Positions 24,618 to 34,459 of a DNA stretch of 64,000 nt are shown here, piece after piece. Below the pieces are notes generated by a model. The model was not told the origin of the DNA, did not search any database, and saw only the letters and a program-made list of their open reading frames with translations. The position numbers and the translations under genes are program-made. Within the stretch, counting starts at the first letter, position 1; the number at the start of each line of letters is the position of its first letter. The DNA is from Brevinematales bacterium (GTDB lineage: Bacteria > Spirochaetota > Brevinematia > Brevinematales > Thermospiraceae): the NCBI GenBank assembly GCA_013177995.1, contig JABLXN010000002.1:62001-126000 (forward strand). The letters are read 5' to 3'.

Positions 24618-26720
24618 ATGGCAGAAAGGCCAGAACTCAGTCGTGAAGAGATTTTTGCGCATATAGAGAAGGAACTTCTATCTTCTCAGACGGGAAAGTC
24701 TCGTTTTCCTCTTCGTACCAAAAGCAATTATCTCATGGTGCTTCTTATCAATATGGTGCTTCTTCTTCTCGTTGTTGGTGGCGGGCTTGGGGTGTATCTC
24801 AGGTTTCGGGCGGCAGAGTATAATCTCGTGGGAAAGCCTGAGAGTATTCGGGGACTGGAAGAGGCTCTCTACCAGGAGCTTCAGAAAAAGATAGGCAAGG
24901 AGTTAGCCGAAAAAGAGGCGGAACTTGCTTCCACAAAGGCTCGGTTAGAAGAGCTTCAGAAAAAAATGAGTTCCTACCGGGAAGAACTCCAGAAAAATCT
25001 GGCAGCAGATCTTGAAAAGAGACGAAGAGAACTTGAAGAGAGGCTTCAAAAATCCCTTGAGGAAGCCTCGGCTTCTGAGAGAAAAAGGCTTCTTGCTCAA
25101 TATGAGGAAGAAAAGAAAAAACTCTCTGAGATAGTTCAACAGGAGTACGCTCAAAAAGAAAAGGCCTACCAGGAACAGCTTCTCCGTGAACAGCAGGAAT
25201 TGTTATCGAAGGCTTCTAACCAGCAGGTAGCCCTGGAAACGGCAAAAAGAGAGTTGTCTTCCATGCAGAGTGAATATGAGGCACGGCTTCGAGCCCTTCA
25301 ACAGACCAACCAGCAGACTATTAACCTTTTGCGGGCTCAGTTAGCAGGGCGAGAACGGGAGGAAGCCTTTCGTACTCAGGTGGAAGCGGTGTTTTCCACA
25401 GCCATGCGACTCATAAGAGAGGGAAGGTACGACGAGGCACAGAGTCGTTTGGCTCAGATTGGACAACTCTATAACCAGAAGCCAAAGGATATCGAGATAT
25501 CTCCATCAAAGCAGGCTTTGGACAGTTTTTTTGTTGAGGCACTCCAGGATTATATTCGTCTCAAGCAGGGAGGTATTGTTCAGGAGGTTTCTTCTGTTTC
25601 TTTGGCTAAGTTGAAAACGCTCTCCGAATCCCTTCAGAAAGGGGTCTATGATAGAAATACCAATCAACTGATGGAAGAGGTGAGGGCACTCGCAAGAGAG
25701 GTTCCAGAGGTTTTTGCTTTTTACAGTCAGTATCAGGATTTTCTTGGGCGGGTGCAGACAACCCAGCTCCAGGAGGAACTTCGTCGAGCGGATAGCCTCT
25801 ATGCTCTCAAGGATTACAAGGCAGCTCTTTTGGCTTATATGGCCCTTGCGAAGCGTTATCCCCTCACTACCCGAAGGGAGGAGGTCTTTCAGCGGATGGC
25901 TGAGGCGATGAATCAGTGGCAGCAGTTGGTAGCTGTGCGGGTTGTGACCAATGCAAATACGGTTGCTTCCACCAATCAGGTGTTTGTGACGAATATGGTG
26001 GTGATAACCAATGTGCCCTTAGTAAGTCAGAATGGAAGAGTGATCACCAATGTCATCACCAATGAGGTACGTATTGTCTTGAAAGGGGATGAAAGGGAAG
26101 CAGGCAGGCTTTTCACCAATGCGCTTGAGGTGTACAGGAAAAACCCTTCAGAGGCACTCTCTGGTTTTGTCTCTGTTATCGAAAAACAGCCCTTGACGTC
26201 TTATGTTCCCTTGGCTCTGGAGTATATTCAAAAGATCTATGCTTCAAAAAGTACAGGGCAAAATATGGAGGAACTTCAGAAAAAACAAGAAGAAGAGGCG
26301 AAACTTCTTTTTGTCCAGGCGGAGGAGGCACAAAAAGAGGGGGATTATAGCAAAGCCCTGCAACTTTATCAGCGTCTTATCCTGCGATGTCCCCTTTCTT
26401 CGTATGTGGACAAGAGCTTAGAGAGTTTAGATAGGGTGTACTATCGCTTGCTTGCGGGGAGAAAAAAGATGGCAGAGATTGAGGCTATGGTCAAGGGTCG
26501 GGTTATGGTAGTAGAGGGGAATATTCTCACTCTCTCTGTGACAAAGGGAGAGAGTCTTGTCGCAGGGCAACAGGTAAAGATCTACAGGAGAGTAAATACC
26601 ACAGAGGTTGAGGAGATCGGAAAGGGAGAGGTTATTCGGGCCAATCAAATGATTATACAGGCAAAAATACGGGAAGCCTTTGATACGGTTCGTCCCGGTG
26701 ATTTGGTAGTAGGGGAGTGA
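24618..26720 (+). CDS. Membrane-anchored coiled-coil/TPR protein with C-terminal beta domain
   Basis: The 700-residue protein has a cytoplasmic N-terminus, one membrane helix (about 39-63), a long Glu/Lys/Gln coiled coil (about 75-240), helical repeats of TPR type, and an odd Asn/Thr/Val-rich stretch (about 440-490) with repeated TN dipeptides (VFVTNMVVITNV). More TPR-like helices and a roughly 75-residue C-terminal beta-rich domain (GRVMVVEGNILTLSV to PGDLVVGE) follow. I chose ATG 24618 because GGTGGGG precedes it; the upstream ATG lies inside the previous gene. It may be a periplasmic scaffold, but I know no named homologue. Confidence 0.75.
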   Translation: MAERPELSREEIFAHIEKELLSSQTGKSRFPLRTKSNYLMVLLINMVLLLLVVGGGLGVYLRFRAAEYNLVGKPESIRGLEEALYQELQKKIGKELAEKEAELASTKARLEELQKKMSSYREELQKNLAADLEKRRRELEERLQKSLEEASASERKRLLAQYEEEKKKLSEIVQQEYAQKEKAYQEQLLREQQELLSKASNQQVALETAKRELSSMQSEYEARLRALQQTNQQTINLLRAQLAGREREEAFRTQVEAVFSTAMRLIREGRYDEAQSRLAQIGQLYNQKPKDIEISPSKQALDSFFVEALQDYIRLKQGGIVQEVSSVSLAKLKTLSESLQKGVYDRNTNQLMEEVRALAREVPEVFAFYSQYQDFLGRVQTTQLQEELRRADSLYALKDYKAALLAYMALAKRYPLTTRREEVFQRMAEAMNQWQQLVAVRVVTNANTVASTNQVFVTNMVVITNVPLVSQNGRVITNVITNEVRIVLKGDEREAGRLFTNALEVYRKNPSEALSGFVSVIEKQPLTSYVPLALEYIQKIYASKSTGQNMEELQKKQEEEAKLLFVQAEEAQKEGDYSKALQLYQRLILRCPLSSYVDKSLESLDRVYYRLLAGRKKMAEIEAMVKGRVMVVEGNILTLSVTKGESLVAGQQVKIYRRVNTTEVEEIGKGEVIRANQMIIQAKIREAFDTVRPGDLVVGE

Positions 26721-26721
26721 C

Positions 26722-28384
26722 ATGAAACAAAAAGCCGTTTTTCGAAAAAAGATTGGTGGCTGTGATGTTACCTCTTCTCATTTTGACGGTGGTTTTTGTG
26801 GGGTTTATGGCGTATTATACGGCCAGGAATGGAATCACCGCTATTGCCAAGGAGTTTTTGGGATACAAGGTGATGGATATCTACAAATATACAAGCCGAC
26901 AGGTGGCATTAGCAAGCGAAATGGGACTAACGGATAGAGAAAGTGTCTATGACTCACTCTTTTCCTATGGCATGGGAACGCTGGGTGGGACAAAGGGAGC
27001 CTTTTTTCTTCTTTCTCGGGAGGGAAAATTTCTCCGAAGTAGCGTAGAGATGACAGAAGCGGAAAAGACTTTTCTTCATACGAAACTTGGAGAGAAAGAG
27101 GGTGGGTGGGTCGAGTTTACTGCAGGGGGAAAGTCCTATGTAGGAGTGGGAATTTATTATTCTGATTGGGGTTTGTATCTTCTCTTGGCCAATGAGAGAG
27201 AGGAGTTCTATAAACCTGTGAACACGATGCTTTTGGCTGTTGGCGTGATTTTAGCTCTCTCAGTTTTTATTGCGACAGTGGTGATGCTTGGGTATATTCG
27301 TTATCTTTTGAAACCGGTGGGGTATCTGGTGGAAACGATTGAGACGATCACCCGGACGAGGGATTTGTCCAAACGAGCAAGAGTGGAGTACAACGATGAG
27401 ATCGGATACCTTGCCTATTCTTTCAATACCATGGTGAGAGAACTGGAATTGGCTTATCATCAGATTAAAAATTATGCTTACCAGACTATCCAGGCGAAAA
27501 ATAGGGAGGAGAAGATTCGTTTTATCTTCCAGAAATATGTTCCTACCGAGGTGATCAATCGTATTCTCAATATTTCTTCGGATAGTGTCTTGATAGGTAC
27601 TAAACAAAATGTCACGGTTCTTTTTTCTGATATTCGGGATTTTACCCATATTTCGGAGCAGTTTTCTCCTGACTTTTTGGTCACAGTCCTCAATCAGTAT
27701 TTCAGTATTATGGATGAGCGCATCCGTTCCCACAAGGGAATTATTGACAAGTATATTGGGGATGCTATCATGGCGATTTTTGGAGCCCCGGTTCAGCATG
27801 ATGATGATCCTGATGAGGCCATAGCGGCCGCTTTTGCGATGAAAGAAGGAGTGGGGGTTTTCAATGCGATGGCTGAGACGAAGTATGGCGTTATCTTTCG
27901 TATTGGTATAGGCATCAATACAGGGGAAGCCATTGTGGGAAATATTGGGAGTGAAAACAAGGTGGATTATACCGTTATTGGGGATACGGTGAACCTGGCT
28001 TCTCGTCTTGAAGGACTGACCAAGAAATACAAGGCAAGTATTGTGGTGAGTGAGTTTACCAGAGGGGCTTTGAAAAGGCCTGAACGCTATTATTTCCGTT
28101 TGTTGGATTTTGTGAGGGTAAAGGGAAAGGATAAGCCTGTTCTCATCTATGAGCCTTTTCCTGTGCATGAGGTAGAGGAGAAACTCTCTTATTATCAACA
28201 CTTTGAGGAGGGGCTCAGGCTTTATCAGCAGGGGGAATTCAAACGGGCTCTTGGAGTTTTTGAGGAAAGTGTGAAACAGGACGAACATGATTATCTTGCG
28301 TATATGTATAGAGAGCGTTGTGAGTATTATCTTGCCAACCCACCACAGAAGTGGGATGGGGCAGAAACCCTTCTGGAGAAGTAG
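26722..28384 (+). CDS. Class III adenylate/guanylate cyclase, frame break near the N-terminus
   Basis: The main frame encodes a membrane helix, an extracytoplasmic sensor, a second helix, a HAMP linker, a class III cyclase domain (LFSDIRDF, KYIGDAIMAIFG, GIGINTGEAIVGN, YTVIGDTVN) and a TPR-like tail. The two Asp residues that bind metal are present. The best start, ATG 26722 behind GGGGAG, is one frame away from this body. Removing one A from the A5 tract at 26729-26733 would give MKQKPFFEKRLVAVMLPLL, a natural membrane N-terminus. Otherwise translation would begin at TTG 26753 or ATG 26765 without a good ribosome site. It may feed the CNB protein at 18.6 kb. Confidence 0.9.
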
Positions 28385-28385
28385 T

Positions 28386-28892
28386 ATGCGGCACAAATGG
28401 AAGAGATGGACCCATGAGATGATACAGGAGATCATTCGGCCTGCCACCAAACACTACCTTCGGGAAAGACTGGGCAAGACTGAGGAGGATACTATAGAAA
28501 TAGGGGTTTCCTATCCGATTGTCAAAAATCTTTTGGGGGTTCCCGTTGAAGAGGGGATTCTTGAGATTATCCATGTGCCGGAAAAGTTTTTTCTTGCCTT
28601 TTTGCAGGATCTCGTAGGGATTTATAAGGCTGGTGGGGGATGGCAATGTGTGGGTACCAATGACGTTGCGGTGGTGGAGCACTGGATAGAGCGACTGGGG
28701 CTGGAGGCCCTGGATAGGGAAACGGTGGAGGGGTATGCGCTGAATCATGAACTGGTAGAATGGATCGAGGAGCCTTTTTCGGGGATTCAGATGCGATATC
28801 GTTCTCAGAAAACAAAGCTTTTGGTTTTGTACAGGCTTTTTTTCTTGATTTCTGGGCAGGAGTATTATATAATAATAGAAAAACTTTCGTAG
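28386..28892 (+). CDS. Conserved hypothetical protein
   Basis: I do not recognise this 168-residue protein. It is soluble, acidic-basic mixed, and begins with a basic helix (MRHKWKRWTHEMIQEIIRP). It starts one base after the cyclase stop and ends 6 bases before prfB, so it is genuine by context and probably co-transcribed with the cyclase. The prfB promoter lies inside its 3-prime end. Confidence 0.6.
   Translation: MRHKWKRWTHEMIQEIIRPATKHYLRERLGKTEEDTIEIGVSYPIVKNLLGVPVEEGILEIIHVPEKFFLAFLQDLVGIYKAGGGWQCVGTNDVAVVEHWIERLGLEALDRETVEGYALNHELVEWIEEPFSGIQMRYRSQKTKLLVLYRLFFLISGQEYYIIIEKLS
28845..28873 (+). promoter_or_regulatory. Promoter for prfB within the preceding gene
   Basis: TTGATT (28845-28850) and TATAAT (28868-28873) are separated by 17 bases. 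They lie in the last codons of the hypothetical gene, 26 bases before the prfB start. Confidence 0.75.
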
Positions 28893-28898
28893 GGGTAA

Positions 28899-30015
28899 AT
28901 GATGGGCGCACTTCGTGAGAAGATTGAGGCGATGGAAAGTCAACTTCTTGAAAACTGGAGGGTACTTTGACATCGACGGGAAACAAAAGCAGCAGGAAAA
29001 ACTGAGTAACGAACTTCAGGATGAGACTCTCTGGCAGGATCATAAGAAATATACAGAACTTCAAAAAAAGCTGAGCGATCTTCAGAAGGAAATAGAAGAC
29101 TGGGTGGAGGTTCGCCGCAAGCTTGAGGACCTGAAAGGCATGGTGATTCTTGCGGAAGAAGAAGGTGACGATGCTATGTTAGAAGAACTTGCCAAGGAAT
29201 ATGAAACCATAGGAAAGGAACTCAAGCAGCTTGAATTGTATATGCTCTTTTCTGAAGAGGTGGATAAGGGAAATGCTTTTGTGAATATTCATCCTGGAGC
29301 CGGCGGAACGGAGTCTCAGGATTGGGGAGAGATGCTTCTTCGCATGTATCAGCGATGGGCTGAGAGGCATCGTTTCACCGTGGAGGTGGTCAATTATGAT
29401 CCTGGTGAGGTAGCGGGCATCAAAGACGCTACACTCTATATCAAAGGTCGTTATGCCTATGGATATCTCAAAGCAGAGAGTGGTATTCATCGATTGGTGA
29501 GACTTTCTCCTTTCAATGCCAACAATAAACGTCAGACATCCTTTTGTGCGGTGACAGTAACTCCTGAAGTTGATGATACCATTGAAATAGAGATCAACCC
29601 CGATGATTTACGGATTGATACGTATCGGGCGGGAGGGGCTGGAGGCCAGTATGTGAATAAAACTGAGTCAGCCGTCCGTATCACCCATATTCCGACGGGT
29701 ATTGTCGTCGCTTGTCAGGTGGAACGTTCTCAGCTTCAGAACCGGGAAATGGCCATGCGTATGCTTCGTTCCAAACTGTATGAGTATGAACGGCAAAAGC
29801 GAGAGGCTGAGCTTGCCAAGCTGCAACCAGAAAAGAAGAATATTGAATGGGGAAACCAGATTCGAAGTTATGTTTTTCAACCCTATACGATGGTGAAGGA
29901 CCATCGAACCGATGTAGAGGTAGGTGATATTCAATCCGTGATGGATGGAGAGCTTGATGAGTTTATTTTGGCCTATCTCAAGCAACAACTCACGCAAAAG
30001 GCAGGGGTTTCCTGA
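28899..30015 (+). CDS. prfB: Peptide chain release factor 2, with +1 programmed frameshift
   Basis: RF2 ends translation at UGA and UAA. The gene opens at ATG 28899, reads 23 codons to CTT TGA C (TGA at 28968-28970) and continues in the +1 frame from GAC. GGAGGG just upstream (28957-28962) is the internal Shine-Dalgarno that drives the shift, as in other bacteria; the full product is 372 residues. The SPF stop-reading tripeptide is in RLSPFNANN and the catalytic GGQ in [10 protein letters not shown]. Low RF2 lets ribosomes pause at the TGA and shift, an autoregulatory loop known for this family. It has its own promoter. Confidence 0.97.
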
Positions 30016-30079
30016 TGAAGGAAAAACGAAAGAAAAGCTATCATTTTTGCCATAATGAGAGAAGGAAAAAGGAGTCGGT

Positions 30080-30976
30080 ATGCTAACCTATCAGGAGATT
30101 ATTTTTCGGCTGAAAAAATTCTGGGGTGATCAGGGGTGTCTGATTCGAGAACCCTATGATCTTGAGAAGGGAGCGGGAACCTTCAATCCGGATACCTTTC
30201 TTCGGGCTATTGGTCCAGAGCCGTGGAATGTAGCGTATGTGGAACCTTCCCGGCGTCCTGCTGATGGTCGCTACGGAGAAAACCCCAACCGCTTGGGGTA
30301 TTATTTCCAGTTTCAGGTGATTATGAAGCCTTCTCCTGATAACATTCAGGAACTCTATCTCAAGAGCCTTGAGGAACTTGGTCTTGATTTGAAACATCAG
30401 GATATTCGTTTTGTTCATGATGACTGGGAATCTCCAACCCTTGGAGCCTGGGGGCTTGGCTGGGAGGTTTGGCTCAACGGAATGGAAATCACCCAGTTTA
30501 CCTATTTTCAGCAGGTTGGGGGGCTGGATTTGCCTTCTATTCCTGTGGAGATTACCTATGGGACAGAGCGTATAGCCATGTATTTGCAGAACAAGAATAA
30601 TGTGTTTGATATTCAGTGGAATGAACAGTTTACCTATGGGGATCTCCAGAAACAGGAGGAGGTAGAGTTCTCCCGGTATCATTTTGAGATTGCGGACATA
30701 GAACTCTATCGACGCTTGTTTGATGATTTTGAAAAGGAATGTGAAAAGGCTTTAGAGGCTGATGCGGTTCTTCCGGCCTATGATCTCACGATGAAGTGTT
30801 CCCATGTCTTTAATATCCTTGATGCCAGGAATGCGATTTCGGTAACCCAGAGAGAGGGGTATATTCTCAGGGTGAGAAGGCTTGCTTCTTTGTGTGCTCA
30901 GGCCTACTACAAAAAGCGTGAGGCCTTAGGTTTCCCCTTGTTGAAAAATGCGAAGACTCTTTCACCTTCAGCGTAG
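30080..30976 (+). CDS. glyQ: Glycyl-tRNA synthetase alpha subunit
   Basis: The 298-residue protein matches the bacterial alpha2beta2-type alpha subunit, with [58 protein letters not shown] and the class II motif region [14 protein letters not shown]. It holds the aminoacylation active site and needs the GlyS beta subunit for tRNA binding. glyS is not adjacent, which is unusual; a MetH-activation-like gene overlaps the 3-prime end by 29 bases instead. It starts behind AAAGGAG. Confidence 0.97.
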   Translation: MLTYQEIIFRLKKFWGDQGCLIREPYDLEKGAGTFNPDTFLRAIGPEPWNVAYVEPSRRPADGRYGENPNRLGYYFQFQVIMKPSPDNIQELYLKSLEELGLDLKHQDIRFVHDDWESPTLGAWGLGWEVWLNGMEITQFTYFQQVGGLDLPSIPVEITYGTERIAMYLQNKNNVFDIQWNEQFTYGDLQKQEEVEFSRYHFEIADIELYRRLFDDFEKECEKALEADAVLPAYDLTMKCSHVFNILDARNAISVTQREGYILRVRRLASLCAQAYYKKREALGFPLLKNAKTLSPSA

Positions 30977-31562
30977 TCTTCCGTCTGTTTCAGCCGTTTT
31001 AGGAAGGCTTGGGTACAACCCGAAGAAGACGGAAAGCGGGGATTGGGATTCCCGGGTAGAAAAGGCTATTGGAGAGTTTTCATCCCTTCTTGAAGCGAGG
31101 GGTGTTGTGGATACTTCCCGGATTGTTGCTCGTACAGAGACAGAGGTAACGCTTGACAATGGCCTGGTTTTGAATTCAACGAGACTTGCGTCTGTGCTCG
31201 CTCACAGTGCGGAAGTGAGTCTTTTAGCCGCTACGCTTGGCAGGGCTGTTCTGGAACAAATTCACCATCTTTTGTCTTCGGGGGAGTTGACCCAGGCAAC
31301 ACTTCTTGATGCCATAGCAAGTGAATCGGTGGAGCATTTTGTGGACTGGATGCAGGCTATCATCGCAAGAGAACGCTTACGTCTTGGCTTTTCCCCCACC
31401 ATGCGATTCAGTCCAGGGTATGGGGATTGGAAATTAGATATTCAGCCCGACATTCTTCGTGTGTTGAAGGCTGAAGAGATCGGGCTTTCGGTTCATCCGG
31501 AGTCGTATATCCTTCTTCCAGAAAAGAGTATCACTGCGGTAATTGGCTGGGAGAGAAAGTAA
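30948..31562 (+). CDS. Stand-alone methionine synthase (MetH) activation-domain protein
   Basis: The 204-residue protein matches the B12-dependent methionine synthase reactivation domain: an N-terminal helical part with [11 protein letters not shown] and [16 protein letters not shown], then [18 protein letters not shown], the motif that contacts SAM and cobalamin. It would help rescue an oxidised B12 cofactor by SAM-dependent remethylation. In E. coli this domain is part of MetH; here it is separate. No other methionine genes are nearby. It overlaps glyQ by 29 bases and has a weak ribosome site, so coupling to glyQ translation is possible. Confidence 0.85.
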   Translation: MRRLFHLQRSLPSVSAVLGRLGYNPKKTESGDWDSRVEKAIGEFSSLLEARGVVDTSRIVARTETEVTLDNGLVLNSTRLASVLAHSAEVSLLAATLGRAVLEQIHHLLSSGELTQATLLDAIASESVEHFVDWMQAIIARERLRLGFSPTMRFSPGYGDWKLDIQPDILRVLKAEEIGLSVHPESYILLPEKSITAVIGWERK

Positions 31563-31602
31563 AAGGGCAGACAGTGGCTCTGGATAGATAAAGAAGAGCA
31601 TT

Positions 31603-31632
31603 TGAGATATCACTTTCCCCTTCCGATATATA
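31603..31632 (+). promoter_or_regulatory. Weak promoter candidate for the kinase-like gene
   Basis: TTGAGA (31603-31608) and TATATA (31627-31632) are separated by 18 bases, and TATAAT also occurs at 31629-31634. Either could serve as the -10 box. Confidence 0.4.
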
Positions 31633-31648
31633 ATATATTGGGGGTAAA

Positions 31649-32863
31649 ATGCCAAGAAAAAATCCACTCCTCGACTTTGCTTTTCATGAACTTCAACTCA
31701 AAGACAGGCTTCTTGAGGTTCTTATCCGCGTTCAGAGTTGCAGTCCTGAGGAAAGTGAGGATGTACTCGTTCGGATTTTTTTGGAGGCGTTTCTTTCACT
31801 TTTTGGATTTGAAAGGGCAGTCTATTTTCGTTTTGAAAAGGGGAAGGGACTTCAGTGGGGACTTTCTCTTCATATAGACGAAGAGGAACGGCAAAAACCC
31901 TACTTTTCTCATATTATGTCAGATATCATTGAGGCTTCCGTCTCTCTTCGATGGATGCAGCAAAGACTTCCTGTGGTCAAGGATGGCAAAGAGACGTTTC
32001 TCACTTTTATGATTTTGCCTGTAGCCAGGGAGAAAAACCTTTATGGGGTTTTTTATGTGGATCTTGAGAATCATTCGGAAAATCTTGATATTGATCTTAT
32101 TCATATTTTAGTCGTCCAGGCCAGTTTGTCTCTGTATTACAGGCAGATGTATGAAACCACGAGAGCCCAGCAGATAGAGCTTCTCAAGTTGGCCAACTTC
32201 AAGAATGAGATTGTTCGTCAGATTACCGCCAATATTGAGGGGCCATTGGAGAATACCCTTCATTTCATGGAGACTATCAAAGGAGAAGTGCCAGAGAGTT
32301 GTTCTACCCACTTTGGAGAGATCCATAAACGGCTATCCCAGATCTTTCTCACCCTTGAAAAGACCCTTAACTTGGGAAAGATTGGAGCCAATATTGAAGA
32401 TATTTTCAAAAAGGATGTGGATATCCGTGTTATGATAGAGCGGATTCTCAAAAATTACGAAAAGGAAATCAAAAAGCGCAAACTCACCGTAAATGTGAAA
32501 ATTCACGAGCGTTTTCCTTTGCTGAAGGGCAACGAAGATATCTTCCGTACCATTTTTGATGAACTTATCAGTAATGCTGTTTATTATAATCGAGAAAAAG
32601 GGAGTATTACCATCTACGCCTATCAGGATAGTGGTGGGTATGTGATTGAGATTCGGGATACAGGAAGAGGAATACCCCTTGAGTTTCAGCCCCTTATTTT
32701 TGAACAGTTTTATCGTCTTCCTGGTTCGGAAAAACTCAATGACAAGGGTGCCGGGCTCGGGCTTTTTCTCGTGAAGAAGTTTTTAGGCTATTATGGGGCG
32801 ACTATTTCTGTGGAGAGTGTAGAGGGAGAAGGTTCGGTATTTACGGTTATTTTCCCCTTGTGA
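31649..32863 (+). CDS. GAF-domain histidine-kinase-like protein lacking the acceptor His
   Basis: The 404-residue soluble protein has a GAF-like N-terminal sensor (about 20-165), a dimerisation-helix region and a complete GHKL ATPase domain (N box DELISNAVYYN near 304, DTGRGIP, FEQFYR, GAGLGLFLVKKFL). In the dimerisation helix, FKNEIVRQITANIEGPL aligns with the canonical pattern in which His follows ten residues after Phe; here that residue is Ala194, and Pro-Leu are kept. It therefore should bind ATP but cannot autophosphorylate in the standard way. No response regulator is adjacent. It may be a regulatory pseudokinase or phosphorylate elsewhere. Confidence 0.88.
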   Translation: MPRKNPLLDFAFHELQLKDRLLEVLIRVQSCSPEESEDVLVRIFLEAFLSLFGFERAVYFRFEKGKGLQWGLSLHIDEEERQKPYFSHIMSDIIEASVSLRWMQQRLPVVKDGKETFLTFMILPVAREKNLYGVFYVDLENHSENLDIDLIHILVVQASLSLYYRQMYETTRAQQIELLKLANFKNEIVRQITANIEGPLENTLHFMETIKGEVPESCSTHFGEIHKRLSQIFLTLEKTLNLGKIGANIEDIFKKDVDIRVMIERILKNYEKEIKKRKLTVNVKIHERFPLLKGNEDIFRTIFDELISNAVYYNREKGSITIYAYQDSGGYVIEIRDTGRGIPLEFQPLIFEQFYRLPGSEKLNDKGAGLGLFLVKKFLGYYGATISVESVEGEGSVFTVIFPL

Positions 32864-32867
32864 TTTT

Positions 32868-32896
32868 TTGCAAAAAAAAAACTTTTTCTCTACAAT
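32868..32896 (+). promoter_or_regulatory. Promoter for pyk
   Basis: TTGCAA (32868-32873) and TACAAT (32891-32896) are separated by 17 bases, 40 bases before the pyk start. Confidence 0.75.
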
Positions 32897-32935
32897 ATAC
32901 TCTCAAAATTTCTGAGAGAAACGCAAGGGGAAGAT

Positions 32936-34387
32936 ATGAAACGTTTTACCAAAATTGTGGCCACTATCGGGCCAGCATCACGAAACTATCCAACCGTCTA
33001 TAAGATTCTTGAAGCCGGTGCCAATGTGATTCGTCTCAATTTTTCTCATGGAAGCTTTGATGATCACCTTGAGAGCGTAACCTATGTCCGCAAAGCCGCC
33101 AAGGAACTGGACAAGGTGGTGGCTATCTTTCAGGATCTTCAGGGTCCGAAAATCCGTGTTGGAAAACTGGAGTCTGAATTTATTGAGCTGAATGCGGGTG
33201 ATACGCTTGTGATTACCACTGATCAGATTGTGGGAGGGGTCATCGATGGCCAGAAAAAGGTATCGATTGATTATCCCAATTTGCACAATGAGGCAAAGGT
33301 AGGAGGAAGGATCCTTTTGGATGACGGACTCATTGAGCTTCGGATCCAGAAGATAGAGGGGACCAATATCTACACTGAGGTTGTCAATGGGGGAAAACTC
33401 AAACCAAGAAAAGGAGTGAACCTTCCTCATATCAAACTCAATATCTCGGCTATTACTGAGAAGGATAGACACGACCTCAAGTTTGCCTTTGAGCACAATC
33501 TTGATTATGTGGCTCTTTCGTTTGTGCGAAGTGCGGATGATGTGAAAGAATTGATTGATATTATGCTTCGGGAGTATGGTCGCCGTATTCCTATCATCTC
33601 CAAGATTGAGAAACCTGAGGCGGTTGAAGATATTGACAATATCATTGATGTCAGTGATGCTATCATGGTGGCACGAGGGGACTTAGGTGTTGAAACGTCT
33701 CCCCAGGAAGTGCCTGTGATCCAGAAAATGATTATCCGTAAGTGTAATATTGCCGGTAAGCCAGTGATTACCGCCACCCAGATGCTTGAATCTATGGTCA
33801 ATAATCCACGCCCAACCCGGGCGGAAGCCAACGATGTGGCCAATGCTATCTTTGATGGGACGGATGCCGTGATGCTTTCAGCAGAAAGCGCCGCCGGGCA
33901 GTATCCTGTAGAAGCGGTGAAGATGATGGCTCAGATTGCCGCCCAGGTGGAGAATAGTGAACTCTTTGAGAAAATGCTCTCCGGGCGTACGGTAACCCAG
34001 GCTGAACTGATGAAACGCTCCAGGAAGAATGTGATGGAATCTATTAGCTTTGCTACGGTGGAGCTTGCCCATAAGATCGGTGCTAAGTATATTGTGAGTT
34101 TCACGCATAGTGGAGGAACGGCAAAGAGTGTGGCCAAGTATCGTTTTCCTATTCCTATCATTGGGTTTAGTCCGTCTGAGGCAACAGCCCGGAGGCTTGC
34201 TCTTGTCTGGGGTGTGACTCCCTATGAACTTGGTGAAGTCTCAACCGTCAATGAACTTCTTGATGGGGCGGGAGAGGTGCTTCGTTTCAAACAGTTAGTG
34301 CATGAGGGAGATTTTGTGGTGATTACCGCAGGGGTACCCGTAGGAATACCCGGAAGTACCAATATGATTAAGGTATGGCAGGCATAA
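32936..34387 (+). CDS. pyk: Pyruvate kinase
   Basis: The 483-residue protein converts phosphoenolpyruvate and ADP to pyruvate and ATP in glycolysis. Visible signatures are ATIGPASRNY and NFSHGSFDDH at the N-terminus, SKIEKPEAVEDIDNII with the catalytic Lys, MVARGDLGVE with metal ligands, TATQMLESM, and a C-terminal regulatory domain with FTHSGGTAKSVAKYR. Length is standard. It has its own promoter and AAGGGGAAG ribosome site, and stands alone between the kinase-like gene and the sec genes. Confidence 0.97.
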   Translation: MKRFTKIVATIGPASRNYPTVYKILEAGANVIRLNFSHGSFDDHLESVTYVRKAAKELDKVVAIFQDLQGPKIRVGKLESEFIELNAGDTLVITTDQIVGGVIDGQKKVSIDYPNLHNEAKVGGRILLDDGLIELRIQKIEGTNIYTEVVNGGKLKPRKGVNLPHIKLNISAITEKDRHDLKFAFEHNLDYVALSFVRSADDVKELIDIMLREYGRRIPIISKIEKPEAVEDIDNIIDVSDAIMVARGDLGVETSPQEVPVIQKMIIRKCNIAGKPVITATQMLESMVNNPRPTRAEANDVANAIFDGTDAVMLSAESAAGQYPVEAVKMMAQIAAQVENSELFEKMLSGRTVTQAELMKRSRKNVMESISFATVELAHKIGAKYIVSFTHSGGTAKSVAKYRFPIPIIGFSPSEATARRLALVWGVTPYELGEVSTVNELLDGAGEVLRFKQLVHEGDFVVITAGVPVGIPGSTNMIKVWQA

Positions 34388-34400
34388 GGGAAAAAAGGTA

Positions 34401-34429
34401 TTGATTTTTTTCCCTGTTGTCGCTATAAT
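34401..34429 (+). promoter_or_regulatory. Promoter for yajC-secD-secF
   Basis: TTGATT (34401-34406) and TATAAT (34424-34429) are separated by 17 bases. The -35 box lies in the loop of an A/T-rich inverted repeat (34387-34396 with 34405-34415) that could end pyk transcripts. Confidence 0.8.
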
Positions 34430-34459
34430 GGTGTGCTGATTACAAAATGGAGGAAAAGT

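Noticed and set aside
34387-34415. A/T-rich inverted repeat after pyk as a terminator
   Set aside because: The stem is nearly all A-T and contains the yajC -35 region in its loop, so I list it only as a note to that promoter.
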